From NCBI GenBank assembly GCA_009840005.1, contig VXOR01000020.1, positions 10,744-74,743 on the forward strand: a DNA stretch of 64,000 nucleotides. Reading direction: 5' to 3'. The number at the start of each line of letters is the position of its first letter. The first letter of the stretch is position 1. Origin of the DNA: Gemmatimonadota bacterium (lineage in GTDB: Bacteria; Latescibacterota; UBA2968; UBA8231). Below, piece after piece: positions 35,746 through 43,406 of the stretch. The notes below the pieces were generated by a model that saw only the letters and a list, made by a program, of their open reading frames with translations, was not told the origin of the DNA and made no database searches. Made by a program: the position numbers and the translations under genes.

Positions 35746-35879
35746 TTGTACTCGAACAATTGGTTCGGGTAATCGCCCTTATCTGACTCGAAGGTACGTA
35801 TCCGTGTAAACCGTCGCAACCTATCGTAATATTCTACGTAACTCCTTGTAATAAATTGAGATAGAACGATTCTACTGAG
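35746..35879 (-). repeat. Direct repeat DR2, left copy
   Basis: Two conserved blocks, 35746-35819 (70 of 74 identical to 40054-40127) and 35833-35879 (40 of 47 identical to 40151-40197), separated by a variable 13-bp piece. The minus strand reads CTATCTCAATTTATTACAAG then GTTACGTAG near the gene-proximal edge. It fills most of the 263-bp gap between the candidate toxin and HAD genes. Confidence 0.85.
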
Positions 35880-35883
35880 ATCT

Positions 35884-35923
35884 GACGCGGCTAGAACCGC
35901 AGCGCAAATCGCTGTGTTACCTG
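35884..35923 (-). repeat. Partial attC-like site behind the HAD gene
   Basis: On the minus strand, four bases after the HAD stop, GTAACACAGCGATTTGCGCT begins a sequence that matches the left halves of the sites at 37856 and 39157, with the hairpin CAGCG-ATTTG-CGCTG. The right half is absent: DR2 begins a few bases later, as though inserted into the site. Confidence 0.45.
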
Positions 35924-35927
35924 AACA

Positions 35928-36551
35928 CTAACGATACTGATCCAGAATTTTGGGCAACTCACTCAGCGAGTGAATCGTAAAATCGGGATCGCCCGTTTCG
36001 TCATTGGGCGTAAGATCGGCGAATTTTCCATTTTGGAACCAAATTGTTGTGGCTCCTGCTGCATTGCCCCACGCAATCCCTCGTATTATGTAGTCATCGA
36101 CAACAACTACCTCGTTGGCTTTAAGATCGACTTTTCTTAACAGGGCTTCATATTCCTTTGGCTTGGCGTCGCCGCTTGCGGTGAAGACGATCTCCTCGAA
36201 ATGGTCGAGAATACCCTGCCCTCGCAATGCCTCTATACGGGCCTCTTCCTCATCCGCAGGGGAGACCGATACTATACTAAGTCGGTACTGCTCAGCTAGC
36301 GTTTTTACGACGGGGATTGCGTCGGGGAAGAAATCGTCGGTTTCTCGATCGTATAGGGTGCGGCCATAGTCAAAGATTATCATCTTAGCCACGGCGAATA
36401 TCTCCTTCCGAAATGTCAGGTGTGCTAGTAAGGCATCCCTTAGCAATCCAAGATCTGCGGGAGTCCGTACGTCCGGCATCTGGGCTGCAATCTCTGCCAG
36501 TTCACGCGTTACTTCGACCTGACTTTGGGGCGCATTCTCCACAGCATTCAT
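35928..36551 (-). CDS. HAD-superfamily hydrolase
   Basis: 207 residues from ATG 36551. HAD motif I is IIFDYGRTLYD (D kept, second acid replaced by G as in DLGGV-type subfamilies), motif II SIVSVS, motif III lysine in GDAKPKEYEALL, and motif IV VVVDDYIIRGI. The first ~52 residues are outside the HAD fold. A GTG at 36392 with AGGAG nine bases upstream would start the domain directly (VAKMIIFDYG), so the upstream part may be a separate small frame read through. Eight bases from the GNAT stop. Substrate unknown. Confidence 0.75.
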   Translation of the reverse strand: MNAVENAPQSQVEVTRELAEIAAQMPDVRTPADLGLLRDALLAHLTFRKEIFAVAKMIIFDYGRTLYDRETDDFFPDAIPVVKTLAEQYRLSIVSVSPADEEEARIEALRGQGILDHFEEIVFTASGDAKPKEYEALLRKVDLKANEVVVVDDYIIRGIAWGNAAGATTIWFQNGKFADLTPNDETGDPDFTIHSLSELPKILDQYR

Positions 36552-36559
36552 ACTTCAAG

Positions 36560-37351
36560 TCAACAGTTTCCGTCCTCCAGATCAGAGGAGGGCTGCACTC
36601 GATACCAATACCGGTACGACTCGCTGAAACCATACTTGCGTTGTAGAGCCTGAGCCGGCTCGTTGTTCGCCATCACCTGCAGGTATGCCAGACGCGCCCC
36701 TTGCTCAAAGCCCCAGTTGAGGCGGGCCTCAAGGAGCCCACGGCCGAAGCCCTGACCCCGATGCTTGGGATCCACCATCAAATCAAAGAGCCCCATGATT
36801 GAGCCCGAAACAACGGCACGGGCGCAGCCTACAGATTTGCCATCAGTCCGGGCGACAACATAGGCCGAAGGAGTGGGGATCGCGTTGAGCAAACGGCGAA
36901 ATACCTCAGCGTGCTGATTGCGACCGGACAGACGTAGCCAAGTTTCGAGCCACTCATCTGTTGCATCTTCGTATAGCGATATGGCAGGGGAACTAGCGGA
37001 ACGGGCCTCAAGCCGCATGGTTTGAACCAGTGTATCGGCGTCTTTTGAGTACTGAAGCTGCGCCAAGGTCTCGTCCAAATTCCCAAGTTGACAGGCAGGA
37101 AAAATCTTGAAGAGACAAGGTAGCGATGCCCGCGCGTACGCCGCTTCACAATGAACCAGCTTCTCTTGGAGCGGGGTTGTGGATTCATACAGCGGGACTA
37201 CACAGTTGGCACGGCGACTGTATCCCTCAGACATCCGAACGATCCAGCCGTCGTAGAACTCTGTTTGCAGCGCGGGTAGCCCGTTCAGCGCCGCCTCTTC
37301 CAGCCTTGCTACAAGCTCTGAATTATTCGTTGAATCAAGTGCTAGCGTCAT
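36560..37351 (-). CDS. GNAT family N-acetyltransferase
   Basis: 263 residues. C-terminal GNAT domain about 130-255 with the acetyl-CoA loop DLMVDPKHRGQGFGRGLLEA (R-x-x-G-x-G/A pattern) and the ending LQRKYGFSESYRYWYR. The N-terminal half resembles the degenerate GNAT-like part of two-domain acetyltransferases (FYDGWIVRMSEGYSRRANCV). Acceptor unknown; small-molecule or drug modification is common for such cargo genes. Confidence 0.85.
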   Translation of the reverse strand: MTLALDSTNNSELVARLEEAALNGLPALQTEFYDGWIVRMSEGYSRRANCVVPLYESTTPLQEKLVHCEAAYARASLPCLFKIFPACQLGNLDETLAQLQYSKDADTLVQTMRLEARSASSPAISLYEDATDEWLETWLRLSGRNQHAEVFRRLLNAIPTPSAYVVARTDGKSVGCARAVVSGSIMGLFDLMVDPKHRGQGFGRGLLEARLNWGFEQGARLAYLQVMANNEPAQALQRKYGFSESYRYWYRVQPSSDLEDGNC

Positions 37352-37379
37352 AGGTTTCAGTATGCCTAGATTCGTTCAT

Positions 37380-37787
37380 TCATCCTGACTCAATTTGACC
37401 AATTTTCGTTATGATCGAGCGCAAATCCGGATCTGAAAACTGATCTGACTTCAATACTTTGCCGTCCTCCCTGAATATCGGCTTACCCTGCTTATCTAGC
37501 TTGCTCATGTTGCTGCGGTGGACTTCAGCGAACAGCTCTTCGGCAATGTCCTGCAGACCATGCGTGATGAACGTACCCAGCAGTACGTAAAGCATGTCGG
37601 TAAGGGCGTCTGCGATCTCGACGATGTCGTGGTTATGTACGGCCGCTCGATACTCTTCTAGCTCCTCCAAAAACATCTGGATACGCCCTTGGCTTATCTC
37701 CGCCGGCACCTTTGCCGTAGGCGTGCGCTCCATGTATGCCTGGAACACCTCGTGAAAACATCTCACGCTATCTAGCTGATCTTTCAC
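37380..37787 (-). CDS. MazG-like nucleotide pyrophosphohydrolase
   Basis: 135 residues from GTG 37787, preceded by AGGAGAT; upstream codons to 37823 lack a site. All-alpha NTP-PPase signature FLEELEEYRAAVHNHDIVEIADALTDMLYVL, with EExxE and ExxD metal ligands intact, and the family tail NMSKLDKQGKPIFREDGKVLKS. Hydrolyses nucleoside triphosphates to monophosphates and pyrophosphate. Lies 28 bp upstream of the GNAT gene. Confidence 0.82.
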   Translation of the reverse strand: MKDQLDSVRCFHEVFQAYMERTPTAKVPAEISQGRIQMFLEELEEYRAAVHNHDIVEIADALTDMLYVLLGTFITHGLQDIAEELFAEVHRSNMSKLDKQGKPIFREDGKVLKSDQFSDPDLRSIITKIGQIESG

Positions 37788-37855
37788 TTGGGATCTCCTG
37801 ACAGCTCTGCCTAATACTTTCACAGGTAGTTTATGGGTCTATGAACCTAATGGCT

Positions 37856-37922
37856 GGCGTATAAGGGCTACCATACACGGCCCCGCGTATGCGGCGCAGC
37901 ACAAATCGTGCTGTTATACGTC
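37856..37922 (-). repeat. attC-like recombination site behind the AlbA_2 gene
   Basis: On the minus strand it begins GTATAACAGCACGATTTGTG 9 bp after the AlbA_2 stop and ends with CTTATACGCC before the MazG gene. The ends are imperfect inverted copies (GTATAAC / CTTATAC) and the inner part can fold (CAGCAC-GATTT-GTGCTG). Length, position right after a stop codon and folding fit an integron attC site; the core is not the textbook GTTRRRY. Confidence 0.5.
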
Positions 37923-37931
37923 GGTTTCAAA

Positions 37932-39125
37932 TCACTTGACAAGAAACCACTTCCTGATTTTTTCTAGTAGTTCGTCCGTAACACCCTCTATTTGTCTCAG
38001 ATCAGCTTCTTCGTCATCTCTCCAGAAGAAGTCTGCTAACCGTGCTGCAAGCTGGACATCTATTCCGAGAACTTCACGGAAGACTCTGTAGTCCAGACCC
38101 CGAGGATTGATCTTCTCCATTTCGTTTCCGCCCGCAAGAACATGCCGGAGGTTCCTCAAAGTAGTGATGGAAAGGTCAAGACCTGTGGCACCTGCAATAC
38201 TGGTAAGACGGTCAAGTGACCGCCCTTCCTTTTCGACCTCTTTGGTAAGGTCTTTGATAGCCTGCTCGATTTTTCCTGCCTGCTCGTACATAGGTGAAGA
38301 CGGCGATGATGTATAAAGAAAATCACGTAGATCGATGTGGAATCGATCAGTGACCATACTGTCAACTTGGGAATTGTAGTAGGTGGCCTCTACATCAAAG
38401 CAGGAGACAATGGGACTGTTATTATCCAGAATCTGAGGAAATGAATGGTACCGAAGGAGGTAGTTCCTCCCCGGGGGAAAGGACGTGATTCCATTCTTCA
38501 GGAGTGGGGCGTTTTCTACGTCCCCTGGCCATGATGGCATAGGATCGAAGGTTAGTTTTACATTTTCTGTAGCTACGGAGCCGATGTTTGTAATGGAGAA
38601 ATGGATCAGGAGGGCGTGCTCTGTCTCAATGTCAAAGTTGATCAGAGATTTCACGATCTGCCGTCGGTTTCGAACGTCCGCTATCTCGTAGTCCTCCATC
38701 GGTTCGACTTTGAAGTTGTACCTTCTGTAGTAGCGGTATGATCTACGTTCCTGATGTGGTCCTCGGTAACTTTTCGGAATTTCTATTGCATATGCAGAAC
38801 GATCAGAGCTGAGCGGGATCTGAGCTATCACTATGCCATCAAGACGGGGTGCCACGTTACCATGAATCACGTTCTCGAACCATTCTCGATTGTGAGTATT
38901 ATGGTCTATACCGGCGTCAATTCTTATGGGGAGATGCTCCTCCTCTTCAATTCCGTAGACGATTATGCCGCCATCTGAGTTAGCGAAAGAGGAGACATCC
39001 TTCGCGATCTCTGTCCGGTTCTTGTTAGATACTGCCATACTTCTCTTGTAGTCCAAGTGCAGACTCTCCTGGACTTGCCCGGATATCATTTTCTCAAGAT
39101 CGACTCGTTCTCTTGGAAGATTCAT
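37932..39125 (-). CDS. AlbA_2 (Schlafen-type) DNA-binding domain protein
   Basis: 397 residues. N-terminal AlbA_2/divergent AAA-4 domain: HLDYKRSMAV, EIAKDVSSFANSDGGIIVYGIEE, and SYRGPHQERRSYRYYRR (about residues 20-140). A beta-rich middle (residues 160-270, LLIHFSITNIGSVATENVKLTF) and a helical C-terminus follow. Related proteins are putative transcription regulators or nucleic-acid-binding defence factors. It stands alone between two attC-like sites, as a single-gene cassette would. Confidence 0.75.
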   Translation of the reverse strand: MNLPRERVDLEKMISGQVQESLHLDYKRSMAVSNKNRTEIAKDVSSFANSDGGIIVYGIEEEEHLPIRIDAGIDHNTHNREWFENVIHGNVAPRLDGIVIAQIPLSSDRSAYAIEIPKSYRGPHQERRSYRYYRRYNFKVEPMEDYEIADVRNRRQIVKSLINFDIETEHALLIHFSITNIGSVATENVKLTFDPMPSWPGDVENAPLLKNGITSFPPGRNYLLRYHSFPQILDNNSPIVSCFDVEATYYNSQVDSMVTDRFHIDLRDFLYTSSPSSPMYEQAGKIEQAIKDLTKEVEKEGRSLDRLTSIAGATGLDLSITTLRNLRHVLAGGNEMEKINPRGLDYRVFREVLGIDVQLAARLADFFWRDDEEADLRQIEGVTDELLEKIRKWFLVK

Positions 39126-39156
39126 TTATGGAGACCTCGCTGTGGATTTGGAACTG

Positions 39157-39256
39157 GCGTATAACGGGCTCAGGAGTTGCGAACCCACGAAGTTAGTTGG
39201 GTTGCTGAAGGCTAAGGCGCGGATAGTGCCGTAGCGCAAAGCGATGGTGTTATAGA
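39157..39256 (-). repeat. attC-like recombination site upstream of the AlbA_2 gene
   Basis: The minus strand reads CTATAACACCATCGCTTTGC at its start and CCCGTTATACGCCAG at its end, about 100 bp apart. Inside is a hairpin-prone stretch (CAACCCAACTAA...TTGGGTTG type arms). Its left part aligns with the other two sites (TAACA..CA.CG.TTTG.GCT.CG). It begins about 27 bp after the stop of the frameshift-extended NCPFD gene. The 311 bp from 39126 to 39436 hold this site and that extension. Confidence 0.5.
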
Positions 39257-39436
39257 AAGAGAGAAAGTACAGCCTGTGTATGTCAACCGGTACTCTTGGT
39301 AGTGTCCATCGATTCTTCGACCGCGTCCATAAACGATCGAAGAGCATCGTTTACGGCCTCGTCCGTGGGAAATGCTTTCGCAACGTCTGGATGGAGTAGA
39401 ACCAAATTTGTCCCTGAGCGATAGGATTCTAAATAC

Positions 39437-39778
39437 TTACCCCGGACACCAGAACTGCTTTTGATTCAACAGGCCGTGAGAGAAGACCTTACAGCCGATG
39501 TCGAGACCCAGTTCAAAGGGCATGTTCATTCTGTAAGTCTCGCCTTCGAATGACGCCGACATCCTCGACAGATCATGTACACTGTATTTTGACTCACGTA
39601 TCAATTCACAGATTCGATTGATCCGCGCAACTCCAGAGTCAAAAGTCTCCGAAGCAATCCTCACTGTCATGCCTGCGCGAACCACACTGAACAGCAGAGG
39701 TCTTAGTAGGGGGATATACTTGTCATCGAAGGGGCAGTTGATGAAGACGTTGGTATGGAATTCTCCTCCGTCGTTCAC
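39437..39778 (-). CDS. NCPFD-motif protein (TIR/SLOG-like fold suspected), probably frameshifted
   Basis: 113 residues. TNVFINCPFDDKYIPLL, then RINRICELIRESKYSVHDLSRMSA and RMNMPFELGLDIGCKVF: a family I recognise from defence-type contexts, probably a Rossmann-like nucleotide-binding fold akin to TIR or SLOG, not proven. GTG at 39778 overlaps the DUF2188 stop. The frame stops after KQFWCPG, but another frame stays open to 39283 and reads GKYLESYRSGTNLVLLHPDV..., like a protein C-terminus, so a shift near 39445 probably shortened the gene from about 165 residues. Confidence 0.55.
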   Translation of the reverse strand: MNDGGEFHTNVFINCPFDDKYIPLLRPLLFSVVRAGMTVRIASETFDSGVARINRICELIRESKYSVHDLSRMSASFEGETYRMNMPFELGLDIGCKVFSHGLLNQKQFWCPG

Positions 39779-39990
39779 TTAGCCCGTTTCCATTTTTGTA
39801 CGGATCCATCCCGTCTGTGAACGACGACATCCCAGCCCTTTGAGATTTTGATTGCGCTTTTTTCGGCAGCGGACTTGGTACCGTAGATTTTTGAAGCTTT
39901 GGAATTCCCTTCCTTTTTCACTGCCCAACCATCTTTTCTTGATATAACATGCACTCTCTTGCAACGGGTCGCTTGTGACGCTGTTGCCAT
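39775..39990 (-). CDS. DUF2188 family protein
   Basis: 71 residues. HVISRKDGWAVKKEGNSKASKIYGTKSAAEKSAIKISKGWDVVVHRRDGSVQKW is a near full DUF2188 domain (R-x-DGW-x-V-K...HxxDGxI). Start ATG 39990 has AAAGGA upstream. GTGA overlap with the next gene couples the two. Function unknown; often found with defence or mobile genes. Confidence 0.78.
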   Translation of the reverse strand: MATASQATRCKRVHVISRKDGWAVKKEGNSKASKIYGTKSAAEKSAIKISKGWDVVVHRRDGSVQKWKRAK

Positions 39991-40038
39991 GATAGGTCCT
40001 TTCTCACCCTCGCAGGTGTTTATCTAAGTCTCCTAAAA

Positions 40039-40067
40039 ATTATAGCATACTGTTTGTACTCGAACAA
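40039..40067 (-). promoter_or_regulatory. Sigma70-type promoter at the edge of DR2-R
   Basis: Minus strand TTGTTC (40067-40062), 17-bp spacer, TATAAT (40044-40039). It points at the DUF2188 gene 49 bp away. The -35 lies inside DR2 and the -10 just outside it, so the repeat brings half a promoter with it. Confidence 0.55.
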
Positions 40068-40197
40068 TTGATTCGGGTAATCGCCCTTATCTGACCCGAA
40101 GGTACGTATCTGTGTAAACAGTCGCAATCAATACCGCGAAATCAGAGCCTTCTACGTAACATCTTGTAAAAAATTGAGATAGGACGGGTCTTCTGAG
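40054..40197 (-). repeat. Direct repeat DR2, right copy
   Basis: Matches 35746-35879 in two blocks, with a 23-bp instead of 13-bp variable centre. The minus strand has CTATCTCAATTTTTTACAAG and GTTACGTAG near the Gfo/Idh/MocA 3' end. It occupies nearly all the gap between 39990 and 40213. Confidence 0.85.
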
Positions 40198-40212
40198 GTT
40201 CAATACACTGCC

Positions 40213-41352
40213 TTATCTCGCCCCTCCCCCATCTTCCCCCCGCCAAGTCTCATACGGATTCTCCCGATTCGCCAGCGGCAAAGACACCCGCGTCCCCAAC
40301 CGCTGCGACTCGTGCACCGCCATGATCATTTCCAGCGCCGCTCGCCCGTCCTCGCCGTTGGAACAGGCCCGCACCGGGCGATCCTCCTCAATGGCTTGGA
40401 TCAATTCCCGCACAATGATCAAGTTGCTCTGGTGCGTGCGCTCGCCCGCCGAATACTGTTCCCACTCGTCCAACAGCACCCGTTCCCAAGTGCCGTTCTC
40501 CTCGCCGGGGATCCACATGCCCTGGCGATAGATGTACATCTCGCCGTTGGGCGAATTGCGCAGGGCGATGATGCCCTCACTGCCGTGCACCTCAAAACCG
40601 AACCAACGGCTGTTGTGCCCTTTTGGATAGCCCGGTTGCGATTCAAAATGCGCGGTTACCCCATTCGCAAAAACGTAGTACGCCGCCACCCCGTTGCCGG
40701 CGATCAAGCCGATGCGCTCGTCCCCTTCCCGCACATCGTCCAACGCGACCTCGCGCCCATCCTGCGTGACGTGCCCGTGAGCCCAAACCACCTCGGCCCC
40801 GGCGAAGTAGCGCATGCTGTCCATCATGTGCGTGCCCAAGACCATCAGATCCTGAGACCCAGCCCGGCGGTCGGACTTGCCGTGGCTGCGCAGCACTTGT
40901 AGCTGGCCGATAACGCCCTCGTTAACCAACTTTTTGCCGTACTCCTCGTAGGGATTGGCGCGTCGGTGCGCCACCGCAGTCTTGACGCCGTGCTCCCGAC
41001 AGGCCGCCAAGAGCGCGTCGGCCTCGCGCAGAGTGGGCGTCAGCGGCTTCTCGATAAACACACCGCGCACCCCGGCCTCGGCACAGGCGATGACCATGTC
41101 GGCGTGGCAGTCGGGCATCCGCGGACAGACGCTGACTATGTCCAAATCCTCGTCGGCGAGCATCTGGCGGTAATCGGCGTAGAGCCGCTGGGCACCCGTG
41201 CGCTCGCCGGCTGCGGCGCGGCCCTCGGGATCGGAGTCGGCCACAGCGACCAAATCCACTTGCTCCAAGTCCCGGTAAACGGTTTCCAGTCCGTGGCCGT
41301 AGTCGCCGGCACCCGTGCGCCCGATGACTCCGGCTTTGTAGCGCTTGCTCAT
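40213..41352 (-). CDS. Gfo/Idh/MocA family oxidoreductase
   Basis: 379 residues. N-terminal Rossmann domain (AGVIGRTGAGDYGHGLE, here without the exact GxGxxG), VFIEKPLTPTLREAD with the EKP lysine, and AVAHRRANPYEEYGKK. The C-terminal alpha/beta domain includes VLGTHMMDSMRYFAG, where the catalytic His is kept. Likely NAD(P)-dependent sugar or inositol dehydrogenase. ATG at 41352 has GAGGAG eight bases upstream. It lies 25 bp downstream of a transporter gene, so the two probably form a transport-and-oxidation pair. Confidence 0.9.
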   Translation of the reverse strand: MSKRYKAGVIGRTGAGDYGHGLETVYRDLEQVDLVAVADSDPEGRAAAGERTGAQRLYADYRQMLADEDLDIVSVCPRMPDCHADMVIACAEAGVRGVFIEKPLTPTLREADALLAACREHGVKTAVAHRRANPYEEYGKKLVNEGVIGQLQVLRSHGKSDRRAGSQDLMVLGTHMMDSMRYFAGAEVVWAHGHVTQDGREVALDDVREGDERIGLIAGNGVAAYYVFANGVTAHFESQPGYPKGHNSRWFGFEVHGSEGIIALRNSPNGEMYIYRQGMWIPGEENGTWERVLLDEWEQYSAGERTHQSNLIIVRELIQAIEEDRPVRACSNGEDGRAALEMIMAVHESQRLGTRVSLPLANRENPYETWRGEDGGGAR

Positions 41353-41377
41353 AATTCACACTCCTCGTCGTTTAGTT

Positions 41378-42241
41378 TCATTGAACTACCAAGATTACGG
41401 CTAGCACCCCCATGCCCACGCCCAAAACGGCCGCCCGACTGATCGGCTCTTTCCACAACAGCGGTGCCGTCACATTGTCCAAAATGACAACGCCGCAGCC
41501 CACCAATGGGAAAAATACCGTGCCCGGCACGTGCTTGAGCGCGATCAGCACGGCCATTAAGGCCAGCAGATTGTACACCCCAATACCAGCCCCCACCGCC
41601 AAATCAAAGCGCCGAACGCGCTGCCGCGCCTCCCACAGCAACACCGTGCCCCCAATAGTCCCAGCGGTAAAGCCGATGACCATGAGCACTTGCAAATACG
41701 CATCGTCCAAGCCAGCGTAATGCACCCAGCGCAGACAGGAAGTGCTCATCCCCTGGATACTAAACACCAATATCAGCAGCCCGGTGGCGACCCAGCGCGA
41801 AACATTGGTCTGGTGCCCAGCGTGCCGCGACATCAACAAAACAGCCACCAACGCCAAGCCCAAGCCCAAGAGTTGGAGGCCGCCCAACGGCTCGTTCCAC
41901 AGCAGCACGCCCAACCCCACCGGCACGACGATGGCGAGGCGGAAAGCGGTCAACACCGAGGCCACCCGAAAGGTCCGCAACAAGCGCGTCATCAACAGCA
42001 TGGAGCTAATGAAGACGACACCAGTGATCGCGCCGACCTTCACCGCGCCGGCCGGTACTTGCAATTGCCCGGTGAATCCCAGATAGAGCAGCAGAATGGA
42101 AGCTAGCACCCAATAGTTGGTCGATACCACGGTCGGAGCGTAGCACCGGTGCTGCGAGGCCCATTTGAACACCTGCCCAAAGCCGAATTCCATCAGCAGC
42201 GGCAGCACTAACCAGAGGGGCGGTGCCCCTTCCATACTCAT
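41378..42241 (-). CDS. EamA-like (DMT) membrane transporter
   Basis: About 287 residues from the ATG at 42241; an upstream ATG at 42331 adds 30 polar residues without a signal. Eight to ten hydrophobic segments in two similar halves (ASILLLYLGFTG..., LLILVFSIQGMS..., AAVLGVGMGVLAVILVVQ), with PLGGLQLLGLGLALVAVLLM at the end of the first half and PISRAAVLGVGMGVLAVILV at the end of the second, as in DMT permeases. Substrate unknown, perhaps the sugar used by the adjacent dehydrogenase. Confidence 0.7.
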   Translation of the reverse strand: MSMEGAPPLWLVLPLLMEFGFGQVFKWASQHRCYAPTVVSTNYWVLASILLLYLGFTGQLQVPAGAVKVGAITGVVFISSMLLMTRLLRTFRVASVLTAFRLAIVVPVGLGVLLWNEPLGGLQLLGLGLALVAVLLMSRHAGHQTNVSRWVATGLLILVFSIQGMSTSCLRWVHYAGLDDAYLQVLMVIGFTAGTIGGTVLLWEARQRVRRFDLAVGAGIGVYNLLALMAVLIALKHVPGTVFFPLVGCGVVILDNVTAPLLWKEPISRAAVLGVGMGVLAVILVVQ

Positions 42242-42360
42242 CCGCGAGTCCCCCAAAAAATTGCCATGCGCTCCAAACTCCACGACCACCCCATCGCTGT
42301 CAAGCCATCCTTCCATTGCCGCCCCTGACAAAAGTCTATTCTATTAGATGTTAGATATTA

Positions 42361-42467
42361 GATGCTTCGACTCCGCTGCGCGGAGTTTTCTTGAGCGAAG
42401 CCGAAAGGCTCAGCATGACAGCAGCGGGCGCGTTCCTTCCTTGTCATGCTGAGCGAAGCGAAGCATC
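42361..42467. repeat. Nested inverted repeat (palindromic interspersed-type element)
   Basis: Outer arms GATGCTTCG (42361) and CGAAGCATC (42459), inner arms GCTCAGCATGACA (42408) and TGTCATGCTGAGC (42442), all perfect. The motif TGTCATGCTGAGCGAAGCGA is one I have seen as a dispersed repeat in many bacterial genomes. It lies between the divergent transporter and PhyH genes. Confidence 0.8.
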
Positions 42468-42529
42468 CCATACCTAATGGCCTTTACTTAAGTCAATTAT
42501 TATATACAGCCGATGAAGGGAGCGAGCTC

Positions 42530-43333
42530 ATGCAACTAGAACGACTGCTTCTACACCTAAAACTAGACGGCTGGTGCGTGGTCGAAGACGTCATCCCGGC
42601 CGATCAAGTCGAGCACGTGCGCCAGAGCGTCGAGGCCGCGGTCGCAGAACACCGCAATCCCGCAGCCCCATCCGGCATTGGCCACCTGCCGGCCATGATC
42701 AACTTCGACCAGTCCTTCGCGCCTTTTCTCGCCGATGAAAATTTTCTCGCCTTGGTCGGCGCGATGCTAGGCCATCATCCGCGCATCTCCTTCACCACCG
42801 GCACGATCAACTACCCAGGCAACGAGCGCGGCGGCTGGCACGCCGACTGGCCCTTCAACCAGAACAACGCCGGCCACATCCCCGCGCCGTATCCCGACGC
42901 AACGGTCCACTTGACCACCTTGTGGATGCTGGCCCCTTTTACCGAGGAAAACGGCGGCACCCTCCTGGTCCCCGGCAGCCACCGATCCTCGAACAACCCC
43001 ACCGGCGACAATGGCGTCGATCCGCTGGCCCCTTATCCCACGGAAGTAAACGCCTGCGGCCCAGCCGGCAGCGTGCTCGTGCTCGACAGCCGCCTGTGGC
43101 ACGCGACCGCGCCCAACCGCTCGCATGAACCCCGCACCTCGGTAGTAGTGCGCTACGCCCCTTGGTGGCTCAATGTCGAGGTCTTGCGCCCCGGCTCGGA
43201 CGAGCGCCGTCGCCTGTCTGAGGAAACCGGCCTCAAGGAAAACGCCGTGCCGTCGCTGCCTGCCGACGTTTTCGCCGACCTGCCTACCCCAGTCCAGCCT
43301 TTGTTCCGCCACTGGGTCGCCCGGCCCGAATAG
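42530..43333 (+). CDS. Phytanoyl-CoA dioxygenase (PhyH) family protein
   Basis: 267 residues. Fe(II)/2-oxoglutarate oxygenase fold: metal ligands in GGWHADWPF (HxD) and the distal His in DSRLWHATAPN, with the 2-oxoglutarate arginine in EPRTSVVVRYAPWW. Start ATG 42530 has GAAGGGAG upstream; an earlier frame start at 42446 lies in the palindromic repeat. Such enzymes hydroxylate diverse small molecules and are expanded in several uncultured phyla. Substrate not known. Followed by a strong terminator. Confidence 0.88.
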   Translation: MQLERLLLHLKLDGWCVVEDVIPADQVEHVRQSVEAAVAEHRNPAAPSGIGHLPAMINFDQSFAPFLADENFLALVGAMLGHHPRISFTTGTINYPGNERGGWHADWPFNQNNAGHIPAPYPDATVHLTTLWMLAPFTEENGGTLLVPGSHRSSNNPTGDNGVDPLAPYPTEVNACGPAGSVLVLDSRLWHATAPNRSHEPRTSVVVRYAPWWLNVEVLRPGSDERRRLSEETGLKENAVPSLPADVFADLPTPVQPLFRHWVARPE

Positions 43334-43357
43334 ATTCCGCGCCGATTGCGTCCGTAG

Positions 43358-43383
43358 GGCACCCCTCGTGGGTGCCTTTTTTG
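43358..43383 (+). terminator. Rho-independent terminator after PhyH gene
   Basis: GGCACCC (43358-43364), five-base loop, GGGTGCC (43370-43376), then six Ts. Located 25 bp after the PhyH stop; it isolates that gene from the ABC-transporter operon. Confidence 0.85.
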
Positions 43384-43406
43384 TTTTCTACCGATTCCGA
43401 ACGACT

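Larger units (their letters stand above)
35746..40197. mobile_element. Cargo block bounded by direct repeats DR2
   Basis: DR2 copies at 35746-35879 and 40054-40197 enclose HAD, GNAT, MazG-like, AlbA_2, NCPFD-motif and DUF2188 genes, all on the minus strand. The right copy lies 15 bp past the stop of the Gfo/Idh/MocA gene. No recombinase gene is inside. Whether this is one mobile unit or two insertions of the repeat is not decided by the sequence. Confidence 0.5.

Noticed and set aside
35928..36551. HAD protein as inactive because motif I lacks the second aspartate
   Set aside because: FD-x-G variants are a normal HAD subfamily, so inactivity cannot be claimed.
42361..42467. Possible terminator or small RNA between transporter and PhyH
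   Set aside because: The nested palindrome matches a dispersed repeat type better; neither arm is followed by a T-run.
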